From the NCBI RefSeq assembly GCF_000321225.1, contig NW_004450949.1:62001-126000 (forward strand): a stretch of DNA of 64,000 nucleotides, read 5' to 3'. The DNA comes from Odobenus rosmarus divergens (lineage: Eukaryota; Chordata; Mammalia; Carnivora; Odobenidae). Below, in pieces: positions 21,701 to 29,294 of this stretch (the stretch's first letter is position 1; each line of letters starts with the position of its first letter). The translations under genes and the position numbers were made by a program. A model generated the notes under the pieces. The model was not told the origin of the DNA. It worked only from the letters and a program-made list of their open reading frames with translations, and made no database searches.

Positions 21701-22509
21701 TTTCAGAAGATGTAAACATAAAGTGTGAAAAACAGGATGACTTTTTAATAGCTACCGGAGGAAAAGTGCAGCCCACGCGCTTAACGTCTGACTTACAAAA
21801 TGAAGAGGTGTTAAGTGGCAACGTAAAAGAAAGTAAAAGTCCGAGTGCGGGTTTGGGAAGAAACTCCATAGAGGGTCAAAGTAGCACTGGTGTGAGTGGT
21901 GGAAAAAAGACGCATAGAAGACGCTCTACGTGTTATTCTGACGGCCAGAGTTTATATTTGGAGAAAAATGGAAATCACAAACCTCCCTACATAGTGAGCA
22001 GCTCTCTAGAAATTGGTTTAGAAAATTCTGAACTGTATAAAGATTTGTCAGCCTCCATAGAGCAAACCTTCCAGAGAACAAATAGCGAAACAAAAGTAAG
22101 ACGTAGCACAAGGCTACGGAAAGATTCGGAAGATGAAGGGCTTGTATGGATTTCACTTCCATTTCCTTCCACATCCCACACTTCCCAAAGAATGAAAAGG
22201 AGAACAATAGGTACGGTTGACAGCAGAGGATTTGAAAGCCTGTCCCTCTCTCAAGAAACTGTGTCTTCTGGACAGAAACCGAGTCTGTCGCTCCCTGTAC
22301 CAGGTAAAGAAAACAAGGAGGGCTTTGCTGCCGGTTTTTCCCGTTTACCTGGGAAGAGGAGGAAGAGCCTCTGTATGTCTACACTCGCAAATTCGGAAGA
22401 TACAACTCAGTCCCCGTGCTACAAAAGAAGAACCTCTTCCAGCCAGAAGGGAGAGAGCTCTCTAAAGGACTTCGAAAGCGCGGGACGTGTCTGGGAACTA
22501 ACGCAGTGA
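638..22509 (+). CDS. CDCA2: CDCA2 (Repo-Man), C-terminal 690 codons in seven exons
   Basis: The joined coding sequence is 638-722, 1180-1430, 6057-6135, 7428-7516, 9078-9215, 18424-18595 and 21251-22509: 2073 nt, 690 residues and a stop, one open frame through seven GT-AG exons. Established knowledge: CDCA2/Repo-Man is a chromatin-bound scaffold that brings protein phosphatase 1-gamma, and also PP2A-B56, to chromosomes from anaphase onward, reversing histone H3 phosphorylation and helping nuclear reassembly. Seen here: an RVTF PP1-docking motif at visible residue 47, an LSPIPE B56-docking motif at visible residue 247, and basic serine-rich tracts in the long last exon. Human CDCA2 is about 1023 residues with RVTF at 392, so roughly 345 residues are encoded left of the window. 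No in-frame stop, frameshift or missing splice site is seen. Identification rests on the PP1 module and the overall fit to Repo-Man; Ki-67 has a related module but a very different length and layout. Confidence 0.95.
1180..1430 (+). CDS. CDCA2: CDCA2 coding exon b (251 nt), PP1-binding module
   Basis: This exon carries the PP1-gamma docking region. After the split Glu codon it reads GQENCNVPAFLNIRKRKR, then the RVTF motif and the segment with S-P, NTP and GTP sites. Acceptor TATCTATAG (1179), donor CTT|GTAAGT (1431); phase 1 in, phase 0 out. In human Repo-Man this is the KiR-SLiM shared with Ki-67, which selects PP1-gamma, and nearby mitotic phosphorylation blocks phosphatase binding until anaphase. 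A GTG at 1200 is an internal Val codon, not a start. Confidence 0.95.
1233..1244 (+). other. CDCA2: RVTF PP1-docking motif codons
   Basis: The codons AGA GTT ACT TTT encode Arg-Val-Thr-Phe. Downstream at +8 is a Ser-Pro (human S400), at +20 a Thr-Pro (T412) and at +27 a Thr-Pro (T419). All four spacings match the human protein, in which the Thr of RVTF (T394) and these S/T-P sites are mitotically phosphorylated. Motif and spacing are read from the sequence; the regulatory role is family knowledge. Confidence 0.9.
1431..2579 (+). other. CDCA2: CDCA2 intron, no recognised element
   Basis: AT-rich intron following the donor at 1431. It holds short T runs (for example 1890-1907) but no repeat I can name and no coding frame with splice sites. 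Confidence 0.5.
2580..5640 (+). mobile_element. Decayed L1 (LINE-1, mammalian-wide M-type or HAL1-like), sense
   Basis: Many phrases match old L1 sequence in order: a 5' region near 2600-2700, an ORF1-like tract at 3600-3860 containing the stretch ATGGCTGAAAATTTTCCAA, an ORF1-end-like tract at 3960-4180, and ORF2 reverse-transcriptase-like sequence at 5090-5600 (for example GATTTTGCTAATGAATTCTA). It is riddled with stops and indels. A Can-SINE sits inside it at 4604-4801. An A run at 4195-4215 may be the tail of a separate copy, so this may be more than one L1-type fragment. Confidence 0.65.
4604..4801 (+). mobile_element. Can-SINE (tRNA-Lys-derived), sense
   Basis: The element begins GGGGCGCCTGGGTGGCTCAG, the tRNA-derived head of carnivore SINEs, carries the GGTCATGATC body, a CT-rich region, and an AATAAA-containing A-rich tail. 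It is flanked by an 8-bp direct repeat AATAAAAG at 4596-4603 and 4802-4809. It is inserted in the decayed L1. Confidence 0.92.
6057..6135 (+). CDS. CDCA2: CDCA2 coding exon c (79 nt)
   Basis: This small exon encodes ENIEPLQVSFAVLSPLSKSS then VSETLS, and the first base of a Gly codon. The acceptor is a long pyrimidine tract ending GTTTAG (6056); the donor is CAG|GTAGTA (6136). Phase 0 in, phase 1 out. It is rich in Ser and Thr with one Ser-Pro, in line with the phosphorylated, largely disordered Repo-Man middle region. It follows a 4.6-kb intron filled with L1 and Can-SINE sequence. Confidence 0.9.
6308..6515 (+). mobile_element. Can-SINE, older variant, sense
   Basis: This copy has the divergent head GGGGCCCCTGGGTGCTCAG and the TCTGACTCTTGATTTTGGCT body of an older Can-SINE subfamily, ending in AATAAATCTTAAAAAAGG. 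GTCTCTT direct repeats flank it at 6301-6307 and 6516-6522. It lies 172 bp after exon c. Confidence 0.88.
7428..7516 (+). CDS. CDCA2: CDCA2 coding exon d (89 nt)
   Basis: After the split Gly codon the exon encodes TDTFSSSKNHEKIASHKVGR and then ITRASNRRS. Acceptor TCATCAG (7427), donor AGT|GTAAGT (7517); phase 1 in, phase 0 out. The basic ITRASNRRS end continues into the next exon. No enzymatic motif is present or expected: this is part of the disordered scaffold thought to contact chromatin. Confidence 0.9.
7842..8044 (+). mobile_element. Can-SINE, sense
   Basis: Young-looking copy with an intact head, body, CT-rich stretch and an A tail of about 16. An exact 11-bp target duplication AGTGTGTAATT is at 7831-7841 and 8045-8055. 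Confidence 0.93.
8131..8329 (-). mobile_element. Can-SINE, antisense
   Basis: It reads as a T run, TTTATTTATTTGAGAGAG, a GA-rich tract, and the reversed head ending CCACCCAGGCGCCCC. TAACACTGGG repeats flank it at 8121-8130 and 8331-8340. It lies tail-to-tail with the sense copy 87 bp upstream. Confidence 0.92.
8734..8929 (+). mobile_element. Can-SINE, sense
   Basis: Full-length copy with head GGGCGCCTGGGTGGCTTAG and an AATAAATTAAATCTT tail. A perfect 16-bp target duplication, AAAGTACTTCTAATGG, is at 8718-8733 and 8930-8945, pointing to a recent insertion. Confidence 0.93.
9078..9215 (+). CDS. CDCA2: CDCA2 coding exon e (138 nt)
   Basis: The exon encodes 46 residues, from QLITFAEENVCNLLNTEAQP through a Lys/Arg-rich stretch (KEKKITRRKSQERKR) to PKKNQ. 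Acceptor TTTATAG (9077), donor CAG|GTAAGT (9216). It is phase 0 at both ends, so skipping it would keep the frame. The basic cluster could serve nuclear localisation or DNA/histone contact; that role is inferred from composition only. Confidence 0.9.
9690..10300 (+). repeat. Possible ancient LINE (CR1/L3- or L2-like) remnant
   Basis: A tract near 10214-10245 can be read as a phrase close to the LSAAFD block of LINE reverse transcriptases. The preceding CT-rich sequence resembles LINE 3' sequence. The match is weak and the frame is broken. Confidence 0.3.
10301..11479 (+). other. CDCA2: CDCA2 intron, no recognised element
   Basis: Open frames of up to 133 codons occur on the minus strand here, but none has recognisable protein similarity, splice context or codon bias. 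I treat the stretch as ordinary intron. Confidence 0.45.
11480..12530 (+). repeat. L1/HAL1-like remnant, sense
   Basis: Phrases such as TATTATGAACCCAGCCAAAT (12083-12102) followed by AAATAAAGACATTTAGACA match the ORF1-end region of old L1/HAL1 elements. The rest is A-rich and decayed. Confidence 0.5.
12558..12576 (+). promoter_or_regulatory. Candidate CTCF-type site
   Basis: The sequence ACCTACAGGGGGCGCCAGA closely fits the CTCF core (CCACNAGGGGGCGCTA-like). It stands out in AT-rich intron and is not inside a SINE. Binding is inferred from the motif only. Confidence 0.4.
12780..13004 (+). repeat. MIR SINE remnant, sense
   Basis: It shows the MIR order: body with a degraded TCTGGCTTGACTG box, AATAAAGGTAATAACGGTAC, GCATTAAATGAGTTAATGC and AGAACAGTGCCTGGCCATAG. 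No tail or target duplication survives, as expected of an old copy. Confidence 0.8.
13005..14065 (+). repeat. L1 3' end (M-type), sense, split by an LTR
   Basis: The left part (13040-13340) has L1 ORF2-end phrases such as GGCCCAGCAATCTCATGTCT and GTGAAAAAAAATGTAAAATA. The right part (13790-14065) continues with the L1 3'-UTR order (ACCTCTAGGGAGAGGGGA, TTTTGTACTTTTGACATTG). An MLT1A LTR interrupts it. Confidence 0.6.
13346..13768 (+). mobile_element. MLT1A-type MaLR LTR, sense
   Basis: This solo LTR shows the MLT1A features in order: TGAATTGTGATCCCACCC, AACCCTAACCTCCAGCACCT, GTGTCCTTATAAGAGGAAG, AACCAACCCTGCCAGCAC and the terminal GTAAGCCACCTAGTCTGTGG. It is nested in L1 3' sequence. Being non-coding and solo, it is just an old insertion scar. 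Confidence 0.75.
14246..14408. repeat. 165-bp repeated block, copy 1
   Basis: A block running from a T run and AACTGTCATTAGGAATCC to CAAGGCTTAGAAG recurs at 15957-16137 with roughly 90% identity in the same orientation. The T run at its left end suggests the 3' end of an antisense retroelement, but I do not recognise the family. Confidence 0.75.
14660..14821 (+). mobile_element. Can-SINE, internally deleted, sense
   Basis: The head is GATGCCTGGGTGGCTCAGTC, but the GGCTCAGGTCATGATC part is missing, so the element is about 40 bp short. AATTGCAG repeats flank it at 14652-14659 and 14823-14830, and it ends in an A tail. Confidence 0.88.
14831..15584 (+). other. CDCA2: CDCA2 intron, no recognised element
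   Basis: AT-rich intron with short A runs (14812-14822, 15199-15211). No coding frame or repeat I can name. Confidence 0.45.
15585..15932 (-). repeat. L1 3' region, antisense
   Basis: Read on the minus strand this is L1 M-type 3' sequence. On the plus strand the markers are GGCAACCACTAATCTGTTCT (15771-15790), the TGGCTTCTTTCACTCA tract (15861-15876) and GTTGTTGCATGTATCAGTAG. Confidence 0.7.
15933..15956. repeat. (GT)n microsatellite
   Basis: About eleven GT units between an L1 fragment and the second copy of the 165-bp block. Confidence 0.95.
15957..16137. repeat. 165-bp repeated block, copy 2
   Basis: Direct partner of 14246-14408, longer because of an expanded T run at 16075-16090. The two lie 1.7 kb apart in the same intron. 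Confidence 0.75.
16138..16555 (+). repeat. L1 3' ends, sense
   Basis: 16190-16245 matches the L1 terminal phrase (TATACCTTAAATTTTATCTG then CAGTTATATTTCAATAAAA). 16470-16545 matches another L1ME-type end (TGGGTACCTGGGGTTCAATA then AAATTTTCCATTATAGAAAG). These are probably two adjoining fragments. Confidence 0.55.
16690..16850 (+). repeat. MIRb-like remnant
   Basis: The stretch AGAGAGGTGAAGTAACTTGC followed by CTAAGATCGTAAGGCTG resembles the MIRb core (AGGTTAAGTGACTTGCCCAAGGTCAC). Confidence 0.6.
17290..17590 (+). repeat. L2/MIR3-like remnant, sense
   Basis: The 3' part reads GACTGGGAGCCCTCTAAAGA and TACATAGTGGTTTCTCAATA then AATGTTTGAATGGA, the typical end of L2. The upstream part is too diverged to be sure. 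Confidence 0.5.
17591..18423 (+). other. CDCA2: CDCA2 intron, no recognised element
   Basis: Intronic sequence up to the acceptor of exon f; the pyrimidine tract before 18423 is weak. No repeat named. Confidence 0.45.
18424..18595 (+). CDS. CDCA2: CDCA2 coding exon f (172 nt), PP2A-B56-binding motif
   Basis: The exon starts with a basic tract (ALKSCRKKKAKGKKSIQK), continues SLYGERDLASKKPL, then the LSPIPE motif, and ends with acidic and proline-rich sequence (ELPELSEITPPTPGS). Acceptor ATTTCACAG (18423), donor CAG|GTACCC (18596); phase 0 in, phase 1 out. The LxxIxE motif recruits PP2A-B56 in human Repo-Man, where phosphorylation of the motif Ser strengthens binding. The exon follows a 9.2-kb intron, the longest one fully contained here. 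Confidence 0.93.
18520..18537 (+). other. CDCA2: LSPIPE PP2A-B56-docking motif codons
   Basis: The codons CTC AGT CCT ATC CCC GAG give Leu-Ser-Pro-Ile-Pro-Glu, a full LxxIxE consensus with a Ser-Pro inside and acidic residues just after (ELPELSE). In family knowledge this is the B56-binding site of Repo-Man near human residue 590. By visible residue counting plus the offset of 345 it falls at about 592. Confidence 0.9.
18596..20110 (+). other. CDCA2: CDCA2 intron, one possible L2 remnant
   Basis: 19400-19780 shows L2-like phrasing (TCTACCTCCCTCCCCTGCAA, CCCCTTGAGACTGAAAACTA) but the match is loose. The rest holds nothing I recognise. Confidence 0.4.
20111..20308 (-). mobile_element. Can-SINE, antisense, older
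   Basis: The body reads backwards to TGAGCCACCCAGGCACCCC at the right edge. The tail side has lost its clean T run and gained GTGTGTGCACGCACACACGT. I cannot find a target duplication. Confidence 0.85.
20348..20544 (+). mobile_element. Can-SINE, sense
   Basis: The head is GGCACCTGGGTGGCTCAGTC, with a (CT)n tract at 20486-20506 and an A tail. A long 19-bp direct repeat starting AAGATGTATTTATTTAAG is at 20329-20347 and 20545-20563. It is head-to-head with the antisense copy 39 bp to its left. Confidence 0.93.
20564..21250 (+). other. CDCA2: CDCA2 last intron, no recognised element
   Basis: Unique-looking intron ending in the acceptor at 21250. Confidence 0.5.
21251..22509 (+). CDS. CDCA2: CDCA2 terminal coding exon (1259 nt)
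   Basis: The acceptor is a pyrimidine tract ending TTTTTAG (21250). The first two bases complete a Val codon, followed by 418 residues to a TGA at 22507-22509. It begins RFKLMSMPLDDFNSNGELEE and ends with SAGRVWELTQ. Basic Ser/Thr clusters are clear: KKTHRRRSTCYSD, TKVRRSTRLRKDSED, KRRTIG, KRRKSLCMST and YKRRTSSSQK. Such motifs fit Aurora- or CDK-type phosphorylation and the C-terminal chromatin-binding role described for Repo-Man, but I see no folded domain. The segment EDEGLVWISLPFPS looks like the best-conserved short block. No internal stop or frameshift is present. Confidence 0.93.
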
Positions 22510-22650
22510 CTGGCATTTCCTTCGGAGCATGTGACCGCAGAGCAGGTAACCGTCCGGGCTTCAAAGATCCTTTCATTCTGCTCCTCATCCTTTGTTCAAC
22601 TTCGGCGTTTGGAAAAGTTTCAAATAAAATCATTTGAGTTGAACCTATTT
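22510..22650 (+). other. CDCA2: CDCA2 3' untranslated region (proximal)
   Basis: The sequence after the stop runs about 115 nt to a canonical AATAAA, with cleavage expected some 10-30 nt later. The short UTR is inferred from this first signal; a longer UTR using a later signal cannot be excluded. Confidence 0.6.
22623..22628 (+). terminator. CDCA2: Polyadenylation signal AATAAA of CDCA2
   Basis: This is the first canonical AATAAA after the CDCA2 stop, 114 nt downstream of it. T-rich sequence follows within 40 nt (CCTATTTTTAAG), as expected of a downstream element. Confidence 0.65.
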
Positions 22651-24649
22651 TTAAGTAGAAATAAGTGACTTTCTTCATTCAAGGGGGGAAATGTTCTATG
22701 AAAAATGTTCTTCTCTCCCCACACAGTACATACGTACCGAAGCTTTCACATTAGTACATGTTTACTGAAGCTTTAGAGTCTCTTGTAAAAAACATCAGCC
22801 GTCTTTTAGGATTGACTCATTCTGTCTGCAGGAGAAGAGTTTAAAAAACAATGATAGAATTAATGTAATTTTACAAAAACTGAAGGTAATACAAGGTTAA
22901 ACACTGTTAGAAAATGAGAAAAGATGTGTTTTAAAATGCTGCCCCCCCCAAAAAAACTGGTTATAAATGTTAACAGGAAAGATGGAAATCATAAGACTTG
23001 TTTTAAAGTTGAGAAGCTTTAATGATTTACTTTGTCTCAAATGAAAATTGTATAATAATAGGTTACAGTCACAACTTAAACATGGCATTTTGGAATTTTC
23101 TTTCAACAAGAATATTACAAATCTAGCATTATAAAATGAATATGTAGTTTATAAATAACTAAGGTGAAAGCATTTTGTCCTTCAAACAAGATTCTTACAT
23201 GCTTTGTGGGTTGGGAGGTGCAGGATTGGTTTTTGGTGAAAACAGAACAGTTTAGTTGAATGATCTTCCAGATCATTCCAATTAGTTACATTTAGGATTT
23301 ATTCCAAGAAATCCCAAATTAGCAATTTGGGATTTAATTCGTGGTTCTCCATTAAAAAAATTTTTTTAATCCAGAAACTCATAAGAAAGGGCCCTGGAAA
23401 ATTCTTTACTTAACATGAAGTTGGTGGTGGTCTTTTTTAACATGCTCTTTTCCAGCAGTTCTCTTTATTTCACAATATCAAGTACTATCACTTGTTGTGG
23501 ATTTTCCAGTTATATTTCAGCAGTGGCCTCTCCTATCACTGTTTTGATGACAGCAGTTTGAAAATCTAAATTGCTGTATATCTGGAATTTGTGAATGCAC
23601 ATAAATCATTATATCATTAAACAATTGTCTTTGAAATCCTTTAAATCATTAAACTCTCCCTCTCCCTGATAGCAGAAACATGTTAACAAATAGAGCTCTC
23701 TATAAATAACCCAACAGGGAAGAAAGCTCCTGCTGAGCGCCCATTTCCCCCGCCTCAGAGAGAGACTATTTGTTACCTTCTTGGCACCAATAGGTCTGGA
23801 AGTCCTGCTGCTAAAGACTAAATGTATTTTACATTAACACTCAAAGTGATCCCCAATTTCTTCTGCTAAAGGGTGGATTGTTTAAAAAATTCTTTTATCT
23901 TTACACGTAAATTATTTATGGGCTTTTTTCGCCCGGTTTATAGTTTGGTATAGTTGGCAAATCTCTGTCACTGAAAACAATCCCCCCCACCACCTGCCCC
24001 CCTCCCAAAAAAAACGGAGCTTTTTGGTTTTGGTAATTTAAAAAGAAAAGAGTAAAAACTTAAGGGTTTTGTTTTTTTAAAAGCTTTCTGTTCTTGGTTA
24101 ATGTGAAGGCTAAAACTACTGATCGCTTTTTCCTCCCCGTTTTGCTGTATGATGATGTATGATCTCAATTGTATTTGAATTTTAAGAATTTCACATGCTA
24201 TGTTTAATTCCTCAAAATGTGCTAATGAGGGTGAGGGAAACATTTGATCTGTGGGATTTTTTGGCTTGAGCTTTCAAATGTAAAATTCTTGTTTTCTGGC
24301 ATCTCCAGTTAAAAATGTAAACACTTGATGCATTTTGTTGGTTTCAGGATGTGTCCTTATAAATGTTTTGTTGATATTTGTAAATAACAAATAGGCAGTT
24401 TTTTTAAAAAGAAGAGGTCTGAGGAATCAAAGCAATTTGGATATAGTTTTATCCACTGTCTCGTTTGTATCCTAAGATTTGTGAAAAGTTAATTATTTCT
24501 GTGTTTGATCATGCTTGCTTGTTTTTAGCTGTTTCTTTTTATTAATGGTTGAAATGGAAACTGGGCTTCAGAAGAGTTTGTCCTTGCCTTATCTTTTCTT
24601 ACTGCAGTGACGCTTGTCATTTTGCCTTACAAAGTCTGTTTTTTGTTGC
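22651..24649. other. Intergenic, nothing recognised
   Basis: AT-rich sequence after the CDCA2 poly(A) signal. It could hold a longer 3' UTR of CDCA2, but no second strong signal close to the gene settles this. There are C runs at 22941-22950 and 23980-24005. Confidence 0.4.
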
Positions 24650-25230
24650 TCCTGTAGATGCTTGTTTGTTCCAGAAGATGGCAGCATGACATCTGGATCC
24701 ATTACCTTAAACCCCGGGCAGCTCTTCATTGTTGCTGGGGGTGCTGCTTCTCTTTAACTTTTATTTTCACTCATTTTTATCATGAAAGTGATATTTGTCT
24801 ACTGGAAAAAGTGGAGAATGGTACACAATTGAAAACTGTCTTCCTTCACCCCATGCAAGCATCCTGCAGCCACACGTGCCTCTTCCCACAAGCTTTCTGT
24901 GTAAACACTTAACTGGCCTGTGTCTTCCAGACCTTCGCCTGTGCAAACATGTTTTCTAACGGAATCACTATAATGTGCCGTTCTGCAGCTTAATTTTTTT
25001 ATTCAATAAACTTCCGTGTTGTTATGGGGAGCCCTCATGCTCCTTCGGTCTTTTGAATCCCTGCATAGAATTGTGTACTCTGCACATCCATAACGTAGTT
25101 AGCCGTCTCCTTACTGAGGGATGCTAGTTGTCTCCACTTCTTTGTGATTGAAAATTATGCCACACTGGGCTTGTGTGCAAATGTCCGTAAGATAAATTCC
25201 TTGACATTAAAATTAAATGGATATCAAGTT
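24650..25230 (-). repeat. Probable antisense L1-type LINE remnant
   Basis: Phrases such as ACGGAATCACTATAATGTGC, CATAGAATTGTGTACTCTGC and AAATGTCCGTAAGATAAATT follow the order of an old antisense LINE 3' end. It is heavily diverged. Confidence 0.45.
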
Positions 25231-25439
25231 ATCCCCCACAGTTCTTACCTGATACAGTTCTCTCATAAAGATTTTGGCATGCATCTCCTTCACTCTACCT
25301 ATCACGTTCTTCTGCTACAATGCCACTTTGCTTCCATTTTCTCTCGCCGCCCTCGCTTGGCCCTTGAGCTGTGGAAGGGAGCGTGGGGCTTACACTTGGT
25401 GTGACAAGAAGAAAATGATTATTAATGCCCGATTCATGC

Positions 25440-26830
25440 TTTAGATTGAAAGAACTTTGTTTTTACTGAAGACAGGGTTATTGAGGTGTAACTAACTCTA
25501 GTAAACTGAAGTTTACCTTTTTAAGCGTACAGTGTGAATTTTGGCAAATTCATCCAGTCATCTAATGCCTACCGCAGTTACGTAATAGAACATGTCCATC
25601 ACCCCGAGACCTCCTCCCTCTTTGTGGTCAGTCCCCTCTCCCCCAACCCCAGCCCCTCGCAACCACTTAGAGCAGATTTCTGTCCTTCGAGTTTTGCCTT
25701 TTCTGCAGCATTGTAGAAATGGATATAAGAGTTAGAGCCTTTTGTCTTTTTTGAAATTTAGCAGAATGCTTTAGAGATTCATCCATGTTTCATGTCATAA
25801 GTAGTTGATTCCTGTTTATCGCTAAGTAGTAGTATTCTGTTTTATGGATGTACCAGGTTTCTTATTCACCAGTTGATGGATATTTGGATTGTTTGTTTTT
25901 TTGACTATTACAAATAAAGCTGCTATAAACATTCACATATGGATTTTTTTTTTTAAGAGACGTTTTCATTTTTCTTGGGTTAATACCTAGGAGTGGGGAT
26001 TCCTGGGGTGTATGGTTGGGATATGTTTAACTTTTTGAGGAACTGCCAGGCTTTTCCATCGTGGCTGCACAATTGCGCATGCTCACCTGCAACGTGTTCA
26101 GTTGTGCACATTTTTACCAGCACCCGGCATTGTCTGCCTTTTTCATTGTAGGATTCTGGTCGCTGTGTAGTCCTATCTACTGTGGTCTGGGTAGATTTCC
26201 CTAATGACTAATGATGGAGAACATCTTTTCCTGCGCTTATATGCCATTCTTGTATCCTCTTTAGTAAGTGTCTATTCAGATTTTTTGCCCACATTTTCTT
26301 ATTGATGTTTTCCTATTGAGTGAAAGAGTTCTGTGTTTATTTGGATACAAATTCTTTATCGGATGTGTCTTGCCAATATTTTCCCCCAGTCTGTGGCTTG
26401 TCTTTTTTATTTTCTTAGCAGTGTCTTTTAATTTTGGGGTAATCTGTAACTTACCTATTTTTTTCTTTAATGGCTCATGCTTTTGTGTTTTATCTAAGAA
26501 GTCTTTGCCTAATTCAAGAGCCCAGGGATTTTCTCCTGTGTTTTCTTATAGAAGTTTTAGAGTTTTAGCTCTCAGGTATTGAGTTAATTTTTGTATATTC
26601 TGTAAAGACCAGGGTTTGTTTTTTTTTTAATGGAAATTATTCACCATTCGTTGAAAAGATTAGGCATTCCTCATTGAATTTCTGTGGCACTTTTGTTGAA
26701 ATTGGTTGAGCTTATATATACAGGTCTATGTCTGGACTTTATTCTTTTCCATTAATCTGTGTGTCTATTCTTAAACCACCATCACACCATCTTGATTATT
26801 ATGGAAAGCTTTTTTTCCCTTTATTTTGAT
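25440..26830 (-). mobile_element. L1 (M-type) ORF2 3' end and 3' UTR, antisense
   Basis: From left to right the plus strand shows the reversed 3' UTR (GGTTATTGAGGTGTAACTAA, TCGCAACCACTTAGAGCAG), then reversed ORF2-end sequence: CAGTTGATGGATATTTGGAT, TTTGCCCACATTTTCTTATT, AAATTCTTTATCGGATGTGT, and finally TTGATTATTATGGAAAGC. About 1.4 kb, truncated at the 5' side and full of stops. Confidence 0.8.
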
Positions 26831-27898
26831 TCTTTATCATAGTTTATGTTTAAAAGCTCTTTTTGTGAGGGAGGCCAGTAGAAGCAAAAGATTGACCAAT
26901 CAATTCTATCGGGAGCCTACAATTATACCCAGACCTGCATTTCCATTTAGGGCTAAGAATCAATAATAAGCTATAAGAAATATGGGAAGGAAACCATCTT
27001 CCTCGAGTCCATATACATTTGGCCCAGTGTCTTGTAAACTGGTTTGCTACAGTTCATGATGCTAAATTGTCACCCTGAGCCACTATAAGATTTAGTCATT
27101 GAGAAAGAATTCTCTTTTTGAACACTACCATATAAAATCAGCAAGAAAATAAAGTGAGTTGAATTAAAATAAGGTTCAAAAGTCTTTGCCAAAAATATGA
27201 TAAGTCTGATTCCTTTCTTCTCATAAATAAGGTTGTTACTATAGTTTGGTTTTCGTGTAAAAACTGCCACTACCCTTACTCATAATGTAGCCTTAGCATT
27301 TGAGAATTACTTCTTAAACATGGGAAAATTTTCCTGCAGCAGGTCACCCGAGGTAGGCAGATTGTAGATTCATTAAAAAATGTATGCCAGGCATTAATTT
27401 CTAATGTGATCACTGCCTTCAAGATACTCAGTTTTCTCTAAGGGGCAGAATTATAATCCAGGGTGATTCTAGAGGAAAGTCCTGGTCCTCTCAACCTTGC
27501 ATTGTTACCACCTGGAGATCAGGTAAGTTTGGTTTCTTTCTGGAAGAAGTGATGCTTGAACAAAATACACTAATGGGAATTTTAGGGGAATGGGATCCAA
27601 AAGATATATTCTCTTTCAAACATAATTATTTTGTAATTTTTGCAATTATTTGCTGTGATGAGGCAATGTAAGTTGGCTTCATCTCATACATATTTTTGCT
27701 TTCAGTATTTTTCTTAACTTCTCATTAAATTCTAACCTATGAATAAATCTGGACAAAGCATGGATTCAAAACTAGAGATTGTGAATGTACATAACCAAGT
27801 TCTAAAGAAATCTCTCCTCTTGAATGCTAATGCATTTCTATCTTTTGTATTACCAGATTTCTTGGTAGTGTGTCAAAGGGTTCACTCTGGGCTTGGAA
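26831..27898. other. Intergenic, nothing recognised
   Basis: No repeat or gene that I can name. Confidence 0.4.
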
Positions 27899-27992
27899 TC
27901 CTCATGATCAAGTGAACAGAATTTGGATGAAATTAAATAACAATAAATAATTATACATACAAAAGAAAAATGTTGGGTTTTTTTTTTTTTTT

Positions 27993-28042
27993 NNNNNNNN
28001 NNNNNNNNNNNNNNNNNNNNNNNNNNNNNNNNNNNNNNNNNN
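27993..28042. other. Assembly gap (50 Ns)
   Basis: Exactly 50 Ns directly after a T15 run. The round number suggests a placeholder rather than a measured gap size. Confidence 0.98.
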
Positions 28043-28324
28043 TTAAGTATTCCCACCAGAAAACTAAGAAACTGCTTATATATTACTACTCTGTCCACAT
28101 TTAACCTTTCACCTTCTCGCGGCTGAGCAGGGTGCTTGTTCGTTTTTTAATTGTTCATAACAGAACAATAATCCAAAGCGACCAGTCTTTTCTTGTTTTA
28201 AGTATACGTTGGGAATGAAGATTTCAGAAGTCCTCATGATCAAGTGAACAGAATTTGGATGAAATTAAATAACAATAAATAATTATACATACAAAAGAAA
28301 AATGTTGGGTTTTTTTTTTTTTTT
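28043..28324. other. Probable mis-assembled filler of three copied blocks
   Basis: 28043-28137 repeats 32624-32718, 28137-28231 repeats 29762-29856, and 28231-28324 repeats 27899-27992, each seemingly without mismatch and each 94-95 bp. The blocks abut with one shared base. See the first finding. Confidence 0.85.
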
Positions 28325-29095
28325 GGCCTTAAATTTTTTTGGGGATTTTTTCCTTTTTTTTTTTTTTTTTTGAGATTATTTCATAACCTTAACTTGGCTT
28401 TAGAATGGGCTAATTACTAATGTACTATGGCCTAACAATTTCAAATTTGTCTACTGTTGGTGTGTTCATTTTTGTACATTCTTTGATGCTTCTCTTTTTT
28501 ATTAAATCATGATACAGACTAAAAGTAACATAATAGCTTTGGTGAGAAGATGAGTAATTACTGCCATTCTCCTGATACATAGTTTGGTCCCACATCTTCA
28601 ACCAAAATCCTGCTTAGCCTGGGGGTGACCTTAATTTTAAGATTTATTAGGACTTTGGGAAATTTTAGAATATTGAGAAACAAGTGTTTTCTGGAGCTGC
28701 TATTCGTAGATACTTTAAGCATTATGTCAGTTATATGAAAAGGGAGAATGAATGAGCATGCACATTAAAGAAAAATACAAGTTTGCATTTTCTTTTTATG
28801 GAGATTTTTTTCTTAAGTTTGCATTTTCTAAGGGGTAGGTTGGGATTGCCAAAATTTCCGAACACCATTTGTAGAGCAGCCTTTCTTAAGGCTTCCTTCT
28901 CATCTGTCCACAGCATACACAGTGTCTGATAAATGGTTTACTTCATAATATCTGTGATAAAAGTGGCCTGTGGGGATGCAAACAGTTGGCATTTTGGTTT
29001 TAGATATAATTTAAGAAAATTCCAATTTTATATATATATATGTATGTATGTATTTTTTTAAGTTCCAAATTCCTAAGTGTATTTGTGAATTTTTT
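28325..29095. other. Intergenic, T-rich, nothing recognised
   Basis: It starts with several T runs (28325-28370) and includes a short (TATG)n-like tract at 29030-29053. Confidence 0.4.
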
Positions 29096-29277
29096 TAAGA
29101 TTTTTATTTTTTGACAGAGACACAGCAAGAGAGGGAACATAAGCAGGGGGAGTGGGAGAGGAAAGAAGCAGGCCTCCCACCGAGCAGGGAGCCCAATGCA
29201 GGACTCGATCCCAGGACCCTGGGATCATGACCTGAGCCGAAGGCAGACGCTTAACAACTGAGACACCCAGGCACCCC
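29096..29277 (-). mobile_element. Can-SINE, antisense
   Basis: AAGATTTTTATTTTTTGACAG at the left and ACACCCAGGCACCCC at the right mark a full antisense copy. A target duplication starting TGTATTTGTGAATTTTT is at 29079-29095 and again from 29278. Confidence 0.93.
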
Positions 29278-29294
29278 TGTATTTGTGAATTTTT

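Noticed and set aside
27850..28098. Minus-strand open frame of 82 codons with unknown residues
   Set aside because: It reads through the 50 Ns and the copied filler, so it is an artefact.
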